Shown: positions 44,913 to 55,555 of the stretch, in pieces
How positions within the stretch are numbered: the first letter of the stretch is position 1
Layout: each line of letters opens with the position of its first letter
NCBI GenBank assembly: GCA_031292145.1
Contig: JARLHR010000097.1
Location: 92,271-156,270 of the forward strand
Source: Clostridium sp.
GTDB lineage: Bacteria > Bacillota > Clostridia > Clostridiales > Clostridiaceae
Reading direction: 5' to 3'
Length of the DNA: 64,000 bases
Program-made: the position numbers and the translations under genes
The notes under the pieces: generated by a model
What the model saw: the letters and a program-made list of their open reading frames with translations, nothing else
Databases searched by the model: none
What the model was told of the DNA's origin: nothing

Positions 44913-45004
44913 AGCCTTATTTTTCTCCTTCTTGTTACTCAAATGAATTATTTCTCAACTAACTTCTACATTTATGAAATTAATTTTCTCGCACCATATT
45001 GAAA

Positions 45005-47086
45005 CTATTTATAATTAAATTTATTGATTTCGGATTGTAAATTATCAGACAAACGCTTCAACTTATGTGATGAATCGAGAAATTCAATAGTTGTTTCATT
45101 AACTTGTTGACAAACACATGCAACATTGCCTGCTCCATCCGATGTCTCAACAACAATAGATGATAAACTTTGTACTTGATTTAGTACTTCATCTTTCTTA
45201 TTAGCCAAATCTCCCAAATCTTTAGAAATATCATTTACCTTTGCACCTAAGGTATTAATTGAAGTTATTATATCCGCAAATATATCATGAGACTGCTTAA
45301 CAGAATTTTGTTGATTTTCAACAGCAGCATTAGTTTCATTAGCTTTCTCTACCGCATTATTAACATTAGTCTTAACCTGCATTATTATATTGCTAATTTC
45401 CTTTGCTGATAGCTCTGTTTGCTCTGCCAGTTTTTTTATTTCCCCAGCAACAACAGTAAATCCTCTACCGGCTTCACCTGCTCTAGCTGCTTCTATTGAA
45501 GCATTTAAAGATAATAAATTTGTTTGCTTGGTTATTTGTGTTATAGTATCATTCATAGTTGCAATTTGTTCTACACTTTTAGAAACTAATTGTATTACAT
45601 CATTAACTTCGTATGTAATCTTTCTAGTTTCGTTTGCTTTGTCAATCAATGCATTTATAATATCCAATCCAAATTCGCTTAATGAATTTGCCTTGCTGGC
45701 CATAGAATTAACATTTGCTGCTGCAGTATCAATTCTATTTATTGAATTAGATACATCTTCCATATTTGAAGTTAGCAACTCTAAATTATTTGTTGAATCT
45801 GTAGTTCCTAAATCAATTTTATTAATAGTATCATTTACATTTGATATTGCTGAAGATAATTCTTTACTTTTATTATCTAAATTTATTGCTGCAGAATTAA
45901 CATCCTCAACGGATGAATTAACATTATTTAATACTGACGATACATTTGTACACATATTATTAAAGCTATTTGCTAAATTTTCAAGTTCATCTTTTGAATT
46001 AATTTGAATTTTACTATTAAAATCGCCTAATGCAGCCTCATTAATAGCATTTCGTATTTTTAATATGTTTTTTGATAAACTATTAGAAAATCTTGTACTA
46101 ATAATTATAATTGCAATTATTACCATTATAATTATTAATGAAAAACCTCTTATTAATGAATTCCTTGACTGTGTCAACACATTCTCGGGAATCTTGCTAA
46201 TAAACTTCCATCCCGTTACTTCTGAAGTTGCATAAGAAGCTAGATAATTTTGATTTCCAAAAGAAAAATTTCCAACTCCTGTAGCATTTGAACTAATATC
46301 ATTCCAAATAGGATATTGTACTACCTCTTTTGTATCAATAAGCGTATCATTTGTACTTGCAATTACTTGTCCATTTACATCACATAATATAAATTCATAA
46401 TTATCATTTTCATCTAACATATTAGTGAGATTTTTAGAAAGATTCATAAGATCTAAATCTACAGAAATTACCCCTATGCTTTCATTATTCTTTCTAACTC
46501 CATAAGATATTGTTACACAATCATTCTTTGATTCTGTATTTTTATATACATTGGTTATGTATGCAGTATCTCTAAATTGGGCTGCACCTTTGTAAGCCTC
46601 TCTCGAAGTTGGATCAAAATCAGATGGCTCTGTTTTTTCTGGATAGTAATAATAGGATTTACTCTTATCAAAAGCAAAACTTATAGATAATATTGAGCTA
46701 TTTGATTCCTTAATTAATTGTAAATCTTTTTCTATTTCAGGGAATTCCTCAATTGTAGACTTATTTGAGATATTACCCCTAACAAAAATATCCTTTTTTG
46801 AAAATGATATAAGAGTATTTATTATACTCTCAAGCTGTGAATCTAATAACTTTTTAGACCCTAGAGTTGATGTAGTACTTGAAGACTTAAAATTACTACT
46901 TGTTATATCATTAATTTTAATAAACGCAACGCTACAAATAATTATCATTGGTAATATCGAAATTAGAAACATGCTTTGTAGTAATTTAGAATGCATACTT
47001 TTAGACTTTTTCAAATCACCTTTAACACTTTTACCTTTACCTCTAGATTTTTTAAAGCCTTCTTTAAATTTATTTATCTTCTTCAA
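45005..47086 (-). CDS. Methyl-accepting chemotaxis protein (dCache type)
   Basis: 693 residues: cytoplasmic basic start, membrane segment about 35-57, extracellular dCache-like domain ([46 protein letters not shown]), second membrane segment near 315-335, HAMP, and MCP signalling domain with tip [36 protein letters not shown] start behind GGAGTGA. Its place between the malEFG and GH13 genes suggests taxis to maltodextrins, perhaps through MalE; inference. Confidence 0.92.
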   Translation of the reverse strand: MKKINKFKEGFKKSRGKGKSVKGDLKKSKSMHSKLLQSMFLISILPMIIICSVAFIKINDITSSNFKSSSTTSTLGSKKLLDSQLESIINTLISFSKKDIFVRGNISNKSTIEEFPEIEKDLQLIKESNSSILSISFAFDKSKSYYYYPEKTEPSDFDPTSREAYKGAAQFRDTAYITNVYKNTESKNDCVTISYGVRKNNESIGVISVDLDLMNLSKNLTNMLDENDNYEFILCDVNGQVIASTNDTLIDTKEVVQYPIWNDISSNATGVGNFSFGNQNYLASYATSEVTGWKFISKIPENVLTQSRNSLIRGFSLIIIMVIIAIIIISTRFSNSLSKNILKIRNAINEAALGDFNSKIQINSKDELENLANSFNNMCTNVSSVLNNVNSSVEDVNSAAINLDNKSKELSSAISNVNDTINKIDLGTTDSTNNLELLTSNMEDVSNSINRIDTAAANVNSMASKANSLSEFGLDIINALIDKANETRKITYEVNDVIQLVSKSVEQIATMNDTITQITKQTNLLSLNASIEAARAGEAGRGFTVVAGEIKKLAEQTELSAKEISNIIMQVKTNVNNAVEKANETNAAVENQQNSVKQSHDIFADIITSINTLGAKVNDISKDLGDLANKKDEVLNQVQSLSSIVVETSDGAGNVACVCQQVNETTIEFLDSSHKLKRLSDNLQSEINKFNYK

Positions 47087-47342
47087 TTAAAATCACTCCA
47101 TTTTTATGTGCTTTAAAGCGAATCACTTATTTTCTTATGTTCTCCAGCACCTATTGCAAGATGTACTCTTCTAAAGCTTCTAAGGATTTACCAATGTTCT
47201 AATACCTCTTTATTTACAAAATATAATTTAATAATTATTAGCTTCGTCACCATATAGAAATCTATCAGTTAATGCAAAATAAACAGTATCATTATTCAAT
47301 GAAAATGGTACATTTATATTTGCATTATCTTACAATTAGCCT

Positions 47343-48260
47343 TTAGCCTTTTACTGATCCAGCTGTTAATCCTGATGCAAAGAATTTTTGTGAAACTGCT
47401 GTTATTAAAACAACTGGTACTGATGCCATCATTGCAGCTGCTGAGTATTGAGTCCAGTTAGTTGAAAACTTATCTTTAATAAATCCTCGCATACCTGTTG
47501 CTAAAGTTTCTGTGAATGGATCTTTTATAAGTGCTGATGTAAATAAGAATTCACTATATGCTCCTACGAAAGCAAAAATGAAAATTACTATGATCATATT
47601 TTTTATTAATGGAAGTACTATTTTCATAAATGCTTGAAAAGTTGTTGCACCGTCCATATATGCTGCTTCACTTAATTCCTTTGGAATACCATCCATGTAT
47701 CCTTTCATAAGCCAAATATTATATGCACTTCCTACTGCTAAAAGTATTATTAATGAAGATAATTTATCCATCATATCAAATTTATATGCAACGCTTAAGA
47801 TTGCTGGTAATGCCATTGTAGTTGGAAACATTTGTAATATTAAAAGTCCCATAAGCCCAATTTTTCTTCCTTTAAATTTAAGTTTAGAAAAAGCAAAAGC
47901 TGCTGGAATTGTCATTACTAATTGTAAGATTGCAACACTGAAACAAACAATCATAGAGTTTTTAGTCCATATTAAAAACTTAGTTTCAGTTAAAACCTTC
48001 ACGTAATTTTCTAATGTGAAAGTTTTAGGAAAAATAGAAGTTTGAGTGAATGAATTACCTTTAGCCATTGATGCTGAAACAACTGCCATTATAGGAATAA
48101 GAACTATTGCTATCATAATCCAAAGCACTACTCTTGAAGCCCATGCAACTCTTACTTCAGATGGCTTTAGTTTTTTTACATATTTTAATTTTTCTTCTTT
48201 CAACTCTAAATTCGATGCTTGTGCATTATTTAATTTTAAATTACCTGCATTTGATATCAT
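47343..48260 (-). CDS. malG: Maltodextrin ABC transporter permease (MalG type)
   Basis: 305 residues, six membrane segments, with EAA loop EAAYMDGATTFQAFMKIVLP and the C-terminal FASGLTAGSVKG. The ATG at 48260 is one base after the malF stop, with GGAGG inside malF; a TTG at 48269 is rejected. An extra 45-residue hydrophilic N-terminus precedes the first membrane segment. Confidence 0.92.
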   Translation of the reverse strand: MISNAGNLKLNNAQASNLELKEEKLKYVKKLKPSEVRVAWASRVVLWIMIAIVLIPIMAVVSASMAKGNSFTQTSIFPKTFTLENYVKVLTETKFLIWTKNSMIVCFSVAILQLVMTIPAAFAFSKLKFKGRKIGLMGLLILQMFPTTMALPAILSVAYKFDMMDKLSSLIILLAVGSAYNIWLMKGYMDGIPKELSEAAYMDGATTFQAFMKIVLPLIKNMIIVIFIFAFVGAYSEFLFTSALIKDPFTETLATGMRGFIKDKFSTNWTQYSAAAMMASVPVVLITAVSQKFFASGLTAGSVKG

Positions 48261-48261
48261 T

Positions 48262-49188
48262 TTAATCAACCTCCTTAAATTGTCCCGATGCTTTCATTTG
48301 AAAATATGAAATTGTTGCTAAGATTATAAATATGATAATACTTATAGTAGAAGCAATTTCATATCTACCGAAGGTTATTGATAATTTATAGTTTACTGAC
48401 GCTAATATATCAGTATAACCTGCAAATTGTGTTCCTGGTCTTGCTGGTGATCCCCCAGTTATTAAATATGCTTGCCCAAAATTATTAAAATTAAATGCAA
48501 AAGATGTAATTACCAAAGGATATGCTGTTTGTGCTAAAGATGGCAATGTTATTTTAAAGAATTGAATAAACTTACTTGCTCCATCTACGTCTGCAGCTTC
48601 ATAATAGGTTTTAGGTATTGATTGAAGTGCACCTAAACATACATTCATCATATATGGAAATGACAACCATATAGTAACTATAATTATTGCAATTCTTGCC
48701 CATAAAGGATTAGTTAACCAAGGAATTGGTGTTGATATAAAGTGTAAAGAAATAAGTAAATTATTAATTGCCCCATAGCTTCCATTTAATAATCCTGACC
48801 ATGAAAGTATAGCTACAGTAGCTGGCAATGCCCATGGAATAACTAAAATTGCTTTATAAACTCCCCTTTCCTTTATGTTTTCATTACTTACTAATATTGC
48901 CATAAATAAGCCCACCAAAAATGAACCTGCAGTTGCTAGTACTGCAAAGATACATGTCCATAGAAATACTGGAAAAAATACTTCTTTAAATGGCCCAGTA
49001 AACACTTCTTTAAAATTTGCAAATCCTACAAAATTGACGTTTCCTTGTGAATACATTGTATAATCAGTAAATGCAATATAAATTGTATAAAGTATGGGCA
49101 ATAATGTAAATATCGCTATTGAAACAATTGCTGGTAATAAATATGGAATTGACTTCAGAGTTTGTTTTTGGTTTTTTGTTTTTGCCAT
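48262..49188 (-). CDS. malF: Maltodextrin ABC transporter permease (MalF type)
   Basis: 308 residues, six membrane segments, FTLLPILYTIYIAFTDYTMY near the start and EAA loop EAADVDGASKFIQFFKITLP. ITGGSPARPGTQFAGYTDIL matches MalF-type permeases of Firmicutes. Coupled to malG. Confidence 0.92.
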   Translation of the reverse strand: MAKTKNQKQTLKSIPYLLPAIVSIAIFTLLPILYTIYIAFTDYTMYSQGNVNFVGFANFKEVFTGPFKEVFFPVFLWTCIFAVLATAGSFLVGLFMAILVSNENIKERGVYKAILVIPWALPATVAILSWSGLLNGSYGAINNLLISLHFISTPIPWLTNPLWARIAIIIVTIWLSFPYMMNVCLGALQSIPKTYYEAADVDGASKFIQFFKITLPSLAQTAYPLVITSFAFNFNNFGQAYLITGGSPARPGTQFAGYTDILASVNYKLSITFGRYEIASTISIIIFIILATISYFQMKASGQFKEVD

Positions 49189-49340
49189 AACTGCTCACCT
49201 CTTTAGTATAAAAAAATAAAATTAAACCTTGTCTAATCTTATTTTCTTATTTTTTATTTAATTAAGCATTCTTATTAAATACTTAGTGCTAAACTTTGTT
49301 ATTAAATTATATATTATATCTTGAATTTCCTTGTATAAAA

Positions 49341-49362
49341 TAAGGGGATTAACATCCCCTTT
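49341..49362 (-). terminator. Hairpin after malE
   Basis: AGGGGATGTTAATCCCCT stem-loop, followed by TATTTTAT on the minus strand. It may only partly end transcription and so set the malE to malFG ratio. Confidence 0.75.
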
Positions 49363-49368
49363 ATTATG

Positions 49369-50592
49369 TTATTTTTGTTGTTCTATTCCTTGTTTTACTT
49401 GCTCTGCTATTTGTTTAGCCACAGCATTAGCATCCATTGTTCCAGATGTTAATGCTTTTAATCCATCTGCACCTGGTGTCCACATAGCTTGTACTTCTGG
49501 AATATTTGGCATTGGAGTTGCATTTTTAGCTTGATCACTAAATGGAACCATGTTATCAGCTTTCTTAAATGTATCACTTTCAACACCAGCTTTAGTTGCA
49601 GGAATTCTGTTTCCTTGTTGAATTAATATATCATTACAATTTTCAGTTAAATACTTCATTAAATCCCAAGCTAAATCTTTATTTGCTGATTTCTCACTAA
49701 CAAAGGCAGCTTGAACACCTAAGAAAGTTTGAACTGGCTTCCCACCAAATGTTGGCATTGGAACAACTCCAAAGTTAAGACCTGCATCTTTAAATGCTGC
49801 AACATCCCAAGGTCCTGAAATATAAAATGCAGATTTTCCTGATTGGAAATCACCTTTTGCTATATCACCATTAATGTCTGGTGCCATAAATTTATCTTTA
49901 ACAACTAAGTCTTGAATAAATTGATATCCCTTTACTGCTCCGTCATTTCCTAATCCTATATCTTTTGGATCAAGTGTTCCATTATTGTTCTTAAATACAT
50001 ATCCGCCTTGTGCTGCAAGGAATCCATAATCCATATAGAAGTTATTTACATCAAATTCAAATCCTACTTCTTTAGCTTTTGTTTCAAGTTCTTCCATTGT
50101 CTTAGGAACTTCTTTAACCTTGTCCTTATTGTAGAATAAAGCTACTGTTTCTTGAGCTAGTGGAACTCCATATTCCTTACCACCTATAGTAACTGCATCA
50201 ATTACTTGTTTAGAAGTATATTTACTTTCATCTATAAAACCATTTGGTACTTCTGCAAGTAAACCTGCTTTTTGAAATGTTCCTAAATTGTCATTAGCTA
50301 AACCAAACATTATATCAGGTCCTTTAGAACTATTTGCAACTTGCGCATAAGATTGCATATCACTCTTATCTTCAATAACTTTAACTGTAACGTTCTTTTC
50401 TTGTCCCCATTTTTCTGCTAATTGATTAACTTTTTCAACTTCCTGAGAATTTAAATGTGACCATACTGTTAAGGATTTACTACCTCCATTGCTGCTTGCA
50501 GTTTCCTTTGTTGCTCCTCCACAACCTGCTAATGTTCCCATTGCTAATGCTGTTACCATTATTAATGACAATAATTTCTTCTTCTTTACCAT
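49369..50592 (-). CDS. malE: Maltose/maltodextrin-binding lipoprotein
   Basis: 407 residues from the ATG at 50592 behind GGGAGGAA. Lipoprotein signal with lipobox LAGC. Mature part is MalE-like: LTVWSHLNSQEVEKVNQLAEKW, YGVPLAQETVALFYNKDKV, SAFYISGPWDVAAFKDAGLNFGV and VQTFLGVQAAFVSEKS. Extracellular receptor for the MalFG importer; the ATPase could be the MalK/UgpC type encoded at 35939 or elsewhere, since none is in this operon. Confidence 0.92.
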   Translation of the reverse strand: MVKKKKLLSLIMVTALAMGTLAGCGGATKETASSNGGSKSLTVWSHLNSQEVEKVNQLAEKWGQEKNVTVKVIEDKSDMQSYAQVANSSKGPDIMFGLANDNLGTFQKAGLLAEVPNGFIDESKYTSKQVIDAVTIGGKEYGVPLAQETVALFYNKDKVKEVPKTMEELETKAKEVGFEFDVNNFYMDYGFLAAQGGYVFKNNNGTLDPKDIGLGNDGAVKGYQFIQDLVVKDKFMAPDINGDIAKGDFQSGKSAFYISGPWDVAAFKDAGLNFGVVPMPTFGGKPVQTFLGVQAAFVSEKSANKDLAWDLMKYLTENCNDILIQQGNRIPATKAGVESDTFKKADNMVPFSDQAKNATPMPNIPEVQAMWTPGADGLKALTSGTMDANAVAKQIAEQVKQGIEQQK

Positions 50593-50699
50593 TTTAAATT
50601 CCTCCCATTTCATTTGAATTTTAATGTAATTTAGCTATTAAGCTCTTTAGGTAGAAGCTATAATCACTATATATGAATAATTTTTCATTCAAGTATCGA

Positions 50700-50830
50700 T
50701 TGCAATCGATTTACTAAAAGATGAAAAATTATACAGACAATTTAATATTGGTTTTAAAACTTTAAATTATATAATTAATATTAGTTTTATAAAATCTTCA
50801 ATAGAATTTAATGTATTGCAACCGATTGCG
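50700..50830. promoter_or_regulatory. LacI-type operators in the malE promoter region
   Basis: TTGCAATCGATTTAC (50700-50714, inside the palindrome ATCGATTGCAATCGAT) and TTGCAACCGATTGCG (50816-50830). Both carry the central CG and TTGCAA half-site typical of MalR/CcpA-like repressors. No LacI-family gene is in the window. Confidence 0.65.
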
Positions 50831-51027
50831 CGAATTGCTATAAAATTAGTTCAAATATTATGAGATTAATTTACTCTTAACAATATAGCTAATATTAAAC
50901 ATTAAATAGCGTGGCTATAATTAACATTTAAGTAATTAACAACAATAATATTTTAACATTTAAGTTAATATATATTTTGTAATTCCCATTGCTTTCCACC
51001 AGTTACTTTAGTCAAATATCCACATTG

Positions 51028-51165
51028 TTCAATCGTTTGCGTAAATTTGTAAAACATTTATTCAATTATATATGCTATAATATACCTGTTTATATAAATT
51101 TAGAGTTAATTATTCAAAACATATTTCTAAATAATTTAAATGTTTATTGCAAATATCGTTTACAA
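51028..51165. promoter_or_regulatory. Further LacI-type operator-like sites before the AraC gene
   Basis: TTCAATCGTTTGCGT (51028-51042) and TTGCAAATATCGTTTACAA (51147-51165). They are weaker copies of the same pattern, nearer the AraC gene than malE. Confidence 0.45.
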
Positions 51166-51404
51166 TAACTATTATAATATGATACGTATTTATAATATAG
51201 TCCTATATTATAAATATTATTATCAATTATTAATATTTTCTACTTAAAGCAATTAATTACATCATATGTAATATTTTTATACTTATCATGTTATATTCTT
51301 TAGTCACCTAAACTTTGTACCACTAAAACTTAAGTGATTCCTTTCTTACATGGTGAATGATTAAATTTAATATGAAAAACATACTACTAAAGGAGATTAT
51401 AAAT

Positions 51405-52295
51405 ATGAATTATAGCTATGAAATAGTTACAACACCTAAAAATATACCTGCAAAAATAATTATAAATTCTTCTCCTAACTTGGTATATAAGCACTGGCAT
51501 AAAGATTTGGAGTTAATCTATTCATATAAAGGAAGTTTTATAAGCTATATCAATGGGGAAAATTTTTCAGTTCCAACTAAGGCGTTGACTTTAATTAACA
51601 GTGGAGCTATTCATTCTATAGATAAATATAATGCTGATAGTAATACGACAATAACCTTGCTAATTTCATATCAGTTTTTAAAACTTAATTATCCAGATAT
51701 AGAAAATATAGAATTTAAACTAAACCAAGATAATAAAACTGCTATCAAAAAACTTAAAGACATTTATGAAAAAATAGGCAGTGTATATTTGCAGGACATG
51801 ACAAATAATAATCAATCTCTTCTTATTGTCGATGATCAAGAATTTATCGATAAATTTCATTATCTAAAAATAACAAGTTTATTATATGAAATATTATATA
51901 TATTATTAAGTGAATTTAGCATAAACAAAGATTTACATTTAGAAATAAAAACACAAAAGCACTTAGACCGCTTAAAGATAATTACAGAATTTATTGATAA
52001 TAACTATAAAGATAACATAACTCTAGAAGAAATAGCCACTAGATATGACATTTCAAAAGAATATCTTGCAACGATATTTAAAAAATATATAGGAATTACG
52101 GTTGGTACATATTTAAAGAATATTCGTCTTAAAGCTGCTTATAGAGATTTAGTTAATACAGATTATTCAATTAATCAACTAGCTTTTGATAATGGCTTTC
52201 CAAATATTAAGTCATTTATTAATAGTTTTAAAGAACACTATGGCAAAACACCCTATAAATATAAAAAAGATTTAGAAAATAGTCAGCCATCTTAA
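51405..52295 (+). CDS. AraC-family transcriptional regulator with cupin domain
   Basis: 296 residues from the ATG at 51405 (AAAGGAG 9 nt upstream; the earlier in-frame start at 51357 has no ribosome site). N-terminal cupin-like sensor (YKHWHKDLELIYSYKGSF), C-terminal double helix-turn-helix (NITLEEIATRYDISKEYLATIFKKYIG, FDNGFPNIKSFINSFKEHYGKTP). Divergent from the malE operon across about 800 bp, so a likely sugar-responsive regulator of it, though LacI-type sites suggest another one too. Confidence 0.9.
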   Translation: MNYSYEIVTTPKNIPAKIIINSSPNLVYKHWHKDLELIYSYKGSFISYINGENFSVPTKALTLINSGAIHSIDKYNADSNTTITLLISYQFLKLNYPDIENIEFKLNQDNKTAIKKLKDIYEKIGSVYLQDMTNNNQSLLIVDDQEFIDKFHYLKITSLLYEILYILLSEFSINKDLHLEIKTQKHLDRLKIITEFIDNNYKDNITLEEIATRYDISKEYLATIFKKYIGITVGTYLKNIRLKAAYRDLVNTDYSINQLAFDNGFPNIKSFINSFKEHYGKTPYKYKKDLENSQPS

Positions 52296-52406
52296 ATGTA
52301 TGCATGCATAATACTTTTATGAATTCTAAATTATTTATATATAATTTAAGTAGAATTATGTGACTTTGAATCATATAATATTTAAAATAATTATTTAAGT
52401 GATAAT

Positions 52407-52985
52407 ATGAGATACGTTTTAGATGTAAATAAGTGTGAATTTTTAGGAAAAGGTAAAGAAGGTTCTGTTTATTTAACTCCAGAAGGATATGCATTAAAAA
52501 TTTTTTATAATAAAAATAAAGCTGAAAGAGAAACTGATATTTTAGAAATAGTTAATGAAAGTAGATTCTTTCCTAAAGTTTTATTTATTGCAAATAATAT
52601 GGTGGTAAGAGATTATGTGGAAGGAGATAATTTATATGAATACATTAACAAAAATGGATTATCTTACTCTCTTTCTACCGAAATTATAGAACTTATTGAA
52701 GAATTTAAAAAGCTAAACTTTACTAGACTTGATATTAGAAATGCTCATGTATTTGTAAATAAAAATGAAAAAATTCAAGTTATAGATCCTAGAAAGGTTT
52801 TTGAAAAAAATACCCCTTATCCTAAAGAAATAATAAAGGTGTTAGTTAAGCTTAATATTTTTGATGAATTTTTAAAGCATGTTTTAACTTATAGCCCAAA
52901 GTTAATTAAATATTGGATTAATGGATATAATTATTTTAAATATATGTCCAAAAAGACTATTCATATTAATATGTATGCTTCATAA
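52407..52985 (+). CDS. Small protein-kinase-like protein (Bud32/lipopolysaccharide-kinase-like)
   Basis: 192 residues with a minimal kinase fold: Gly loop GKGKEGSVY, ALKIF Lys, RDYVEG hinge, catalytic loop RLDIRNAHVFVN (Asp and Asn present, HxD His replaced by Arg-Leu) and VIDPRKVF in place of DFG. Ends in a basic C-terminal lobe. Could phosphorylate proteins or small molecules; target unknown. No strong AGGAGG is seen before the ATG. Confidence 0.8.
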   Translation: MRYVLDVNKCEFLGKGKEGSVYLTPEGYALKIFYNKNKAERETDILEIVNESRFFPKVLFIANNMVVRDYVEGDNLYEYINKNGLSYSLSTEIIELIEEFKKLNFTRLDIRNAHVFVNKNEKIQVIDPRKVFEKNTPYPKEIIKVLVKLNIFDEFLKHVLTYSPKLIKYWINGYNYFKYMSKKTIHINMYAS

Positions 52986-53076
52986 ACAATTTATAGATAC
53001 TCATTTTAAGGCACATTCAAAAAAAGAACATTTTCATAATACTATGTAATTTGAAAATTTTTTTAAATTCCTCTCT

Positions 53077-53128
53077 ATTTTATAGGTATATTATAGATAC
53101 TCTTTTTCTATAATATACTCATAAAATA
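53077..53128. repeat. Long near-perfect hairpin before the EIIA gene
   Basis: ATTTTATAGGTATATTATAGA pairs with TCTATAATATACTCATAAAAT apart from a 2-base mismatch, loop 8 nt. No T-run follows; it may be a leader structure of the EIIA gene or a weak terminator of the kinase gene. Confidence 0.5.
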
Positions 53129-53252
53129 GAATTATCACACTTATGAAATCAATTCCACATTTTTATTGACTCTGATTATTATACATAATATAATTAATGT
53201 AATTAGATTAAAGAGCTTTTTAACCTTAATCTATAATCTTAGGAGGTATTTT

Positions 53253-53741
53253 ATGTTCAAAATTTTTAATAAAAAACAAAAATCTGATTTAGCTTTAATA
53301 GCTCCAGCTGATGGCAGAGCTATTGATTTATCAAAAGTTCCAGATCCAGTTTTTGCTCAAAAAATGGCTGGTGATGGAATTGCTATTGACACAACAGGTG
53401 ATACGATAGTTGCTCCTGCAGATGGAATAGTATCATTAATTTTCAAAACAAAGCATGCTTTTGCTATATCTCTCGATAATGGCATCGAATTATTGGTACA
53501 TATAGGAATAGATACTGTTTCTTTAAACGGTGAAGGATTCGAAAAGCTAGTTGAAGAAGGAACATCAGTAAAAGCAGGAACTCCTATAATTAAAATAAAT
53601 AGAGATTACATTTTAGAAAAAGGATTTTCACTTATTACTCCTGTTTTAGTTACAAATCCCGATGTTGTATCAGAAGTAGTTCCATTAGTTGATAAAGATG
53701 TAACAGCTGGAAATGATGAAGTTGCTATCTGCAAGTTTTAG
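53253..53741 (+). CDS. PTS glucose-type enzyme IIA
   Basis: 162 residues from the ATG at 53253, 7 nt after AGGAGG. EIIA-Glc motifs: PADGRAIDLSKVPDPVFAQK, GDGIAI and HAFAISLDNGIELLVHIGIDTVSLNG with the phosphorylated His. A stand-alone EIIA: no IIBC gene lies next to it, so it must serve IIBC proteins encoded elsewhere or be regulatory. Confidence 0.93.
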   Translation: MFKIFNKKQKSDLALIAPADGRAIDLSKVPDPVFAQKMAGDGIAIDTTGDTIVAPADGIVSLIFKTKHAFAISLDNGIELLVHIGIDTVSLNGEGFEKLVEEGTSVKAGTPIIKINRDYILEKGFSLITPVLVTNPDVVSEVVPLVDKDVTAGNDEVAICKF

Positions 53742-53812
53742 ATGTATCCTAAACTTAATGTAACATACAATCCAAAGTAGTCTACTTTCTTTGTTTGACA
53801 TATTCTTATGTA

Positions 53813-53862
53813 AAAAAAATATGCTATTCATATTCCTTAACAATATGAATAGCATATTTTTT
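53813..53862. terminator. Bidirectional terminator between the EIIA gene and lgt
   Basis: AAAAATATGCTATTCATATT / AATATGAATAGCATATTTTT with T-runs on both strands; the two genes converge here. Confidence 0.92.
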
Positions 53863-54641
53863 TATCTAAGATTACTATAATTATTCTTTCTTCTTACATA
53901 TAATATAAGTCCTAATCCCAACATAATTCCTAGTATACTAATTAGTTGAGCAACTCGTATGCTTCCAAGCATTAAACTATCTGTTCTTAACCCTTCTATA
54001 AAAAATCTGCCTAGGGAATAAAGGATTGCATAACTTCCTATTACAATTCCATTATTGTTTTCTTTCTTCTTATAAAGAATTATTAACAATATAGCACAAA
54101 CCAGAACATTCCAAATTGACTCATATAAAAATGTTGGGTTATAATATACCCCTCCAATATTCATACCTTTTTGAATAAAACTTGGAAAATGGCTTATAAA
54201 TTCATAAGAAACTTCACTACCATGGGCTTCACCATTCATAAAGTTTCCCCATCTCCCAATAGCTTGGGCTAAAATAATTGATGGTGCTACTATGTCTAAA
54301 TATTTTAATAAGTTTAATTTTTTAACCTTTGAGAATATGTAAACAGCTATAAATGCACCAATTAATCCTCCATGAATAGCTAATCCACCTTTTCTAATAT
54401 TAAACATGTCAATTAAATTGTCCTTATAATTTTGAAATTCAAATATTACATAATACATTCTTGCGCCAACAATTGCTGTTGGAAAAGCCCAAAAAAAGCC
54501 ATCTAATATTATATCAAAATCTACATCTTTCCTTTTACAGTTATAGCCAGCTAATAGTATAGCTAAAATTACACCAAAAGCTATTAATACTCCATACCAC
54601 CTAATTTCAAAAGCCCCTATTTGAAATGCTACTGGATTCAT
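53862..54641 (-). CDS. lgt: Prolipoprotein diacylglyceryl transferase
   Basis: 259 residues, seven membrane segments. Signatures [29 protein letters not shown] and [22 protein letters not shown]. Adds the lipid to the lipobox Cys of lipoproteins such as MalE and UgpB. ATG at 54641, one codon after a TTG; GAGG lies 10 nt upstream. Confidence 0.95.
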   Translation of the reverse strand: MNPVAFQIGAFEIRWYGVLIAFGVILAILLAGYNCKRKDVDFDIILDGFFWAFPTAIVGARMYYVIFEFQNYKDNLIDMFNIRKGGLAIHGGLIGAFIAVYIFSKVKKLNLLKYLDIVAPSIILAQAIGRWGNFMNGEAHGSEVSYEFISHFPSFIQKGMNIGGVYYNPTFLYESIWNVLVCAILLIILYKKKENNNGIVIGSYAILYSLGRFFIEGLRTDSLMLGSIRVAQLISILGIMLGLGLILYVRRKNNYSNLR

Positions 54642-54788
54642 CAAAACATCGCCTCTATTCTTTAGTATATATTATTATATTAAATCAATAAACTCTTCTT
54701 TTATACTCTAAATATTTATCACCTCTAATTATATATTAATTTTTACATTAATCAATCTCTATCTAACATTTAACATGCAAAAAATAAT

Positions 54789-54952
54789 AAGGCACACGAA
54801 AATAAATAACAAGTCCAAAGTTGGTATGAATATTTTTCATCAGACAAGGAGATAAATTGGCCTCATAGCAGGCCTATTAGGGCAATTTGACGACGCTGTA
54901 TGATGGAAAATAGGCTAGCAAATGGACTTGTTATTTCTTTGAGTGTGCCTAA
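54789..54952. repeat. Palindromic repeat element, AAGGCACA family
   Basis: Ends AAGGCACAC...AATAACAAGTCCA and TGGACTTGTTATTTC...GTGTGCCT are inverted copies around about 100 bp that include a second small dyad. A related shorter element lies at 55372-55442. No coding capacity: MITE-like. Confidence 0.7.
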
Positions 54953-55092
54953 GTCAGCATGCTAGTATATTTCCCGCAATACTTCCTTATCGGACAGGAA
55001 ATATACATTGCAGCATTTACTTATTATTTTCTTTCATACGCCTAATTTACATTATAAATAATTATAATCTTTCGTTAAACAGTTTTAAATCT

Positions 55093-55341
55093 TTAAACTT
55101 CAACTTTGGATATTGATGTATTTACAGCTACTCCCTTTATACCTTCAAGCTTTTTTGTAAAGCTGCATATATCATCATAATCACCTACTAGTGCAATTGA
55201 AATAATTGATAACTCATCCGCAAATGGTATTCCCATTCTTCCTTTTATACTTCCTCTAAATGATGCAACAACATCATTAAATTCATCTTGGACTTCCTTT
55301 GGATGCTCTAATATCGTACTTACTACTCCTATTTTAGCCAT
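55093..55341 (-). CDS. Iron-only hydrogenase system regulator-like protein (TM1266 family)
   Basis: 82 residues: MAKIGVVSTILEHPKEVQDEFN, FRGSIKGRMGIPF, ISIALVGDYDDICSFTKKLEGIKGV. This NikR-C/ACT-like small protein is usually encoded next to hydE/F/G maturation genes; here it stands alone between repeats. It may tune hydrogenase production, including the fusion at 14830. No DNA-binding domain is visible. GGAGG precedes the ATG. Confidence 0.85.
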   Translation of the reverse strand: MAKIGVVSTILEHPKEVQDEFNDVVASFRGSIKGRMGIPFADELSIISIALVGDYDDICSFTKKLEGIKGVAVNTSISKVEV

Positions 55342-55371
55342 TTTGATTCCTCCATATATTATATGTTATGT

Positions 55372-55442
55372 AAGGAACATTCAAAAAATAACAAGTCAAT
55401 ATGCATCGCATCTTGGACTTGTTATTTTCTTTCATGTGCCTA
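55372..55442. repeat. Palindromic repeat element, AAGGCACA family (short form)
   Basis: AAGGAACATTCAAAAAATAA...CAAGTC pairs with GACTTGTTATTTTCTTTCATGTGCCT around 18 nt. Same ends as the element at 54789. Confidence 0.7.
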
Positions 55443-55555
55443 AAAACAAGACGTTCTAATGCAACGAAGATCTTATTTCATATCAATATATAGTATGTGT
55501 TATTTTTCAAATCTTATTCTTCAATGAAGATAACCATTAGAACATTTAAATTATT

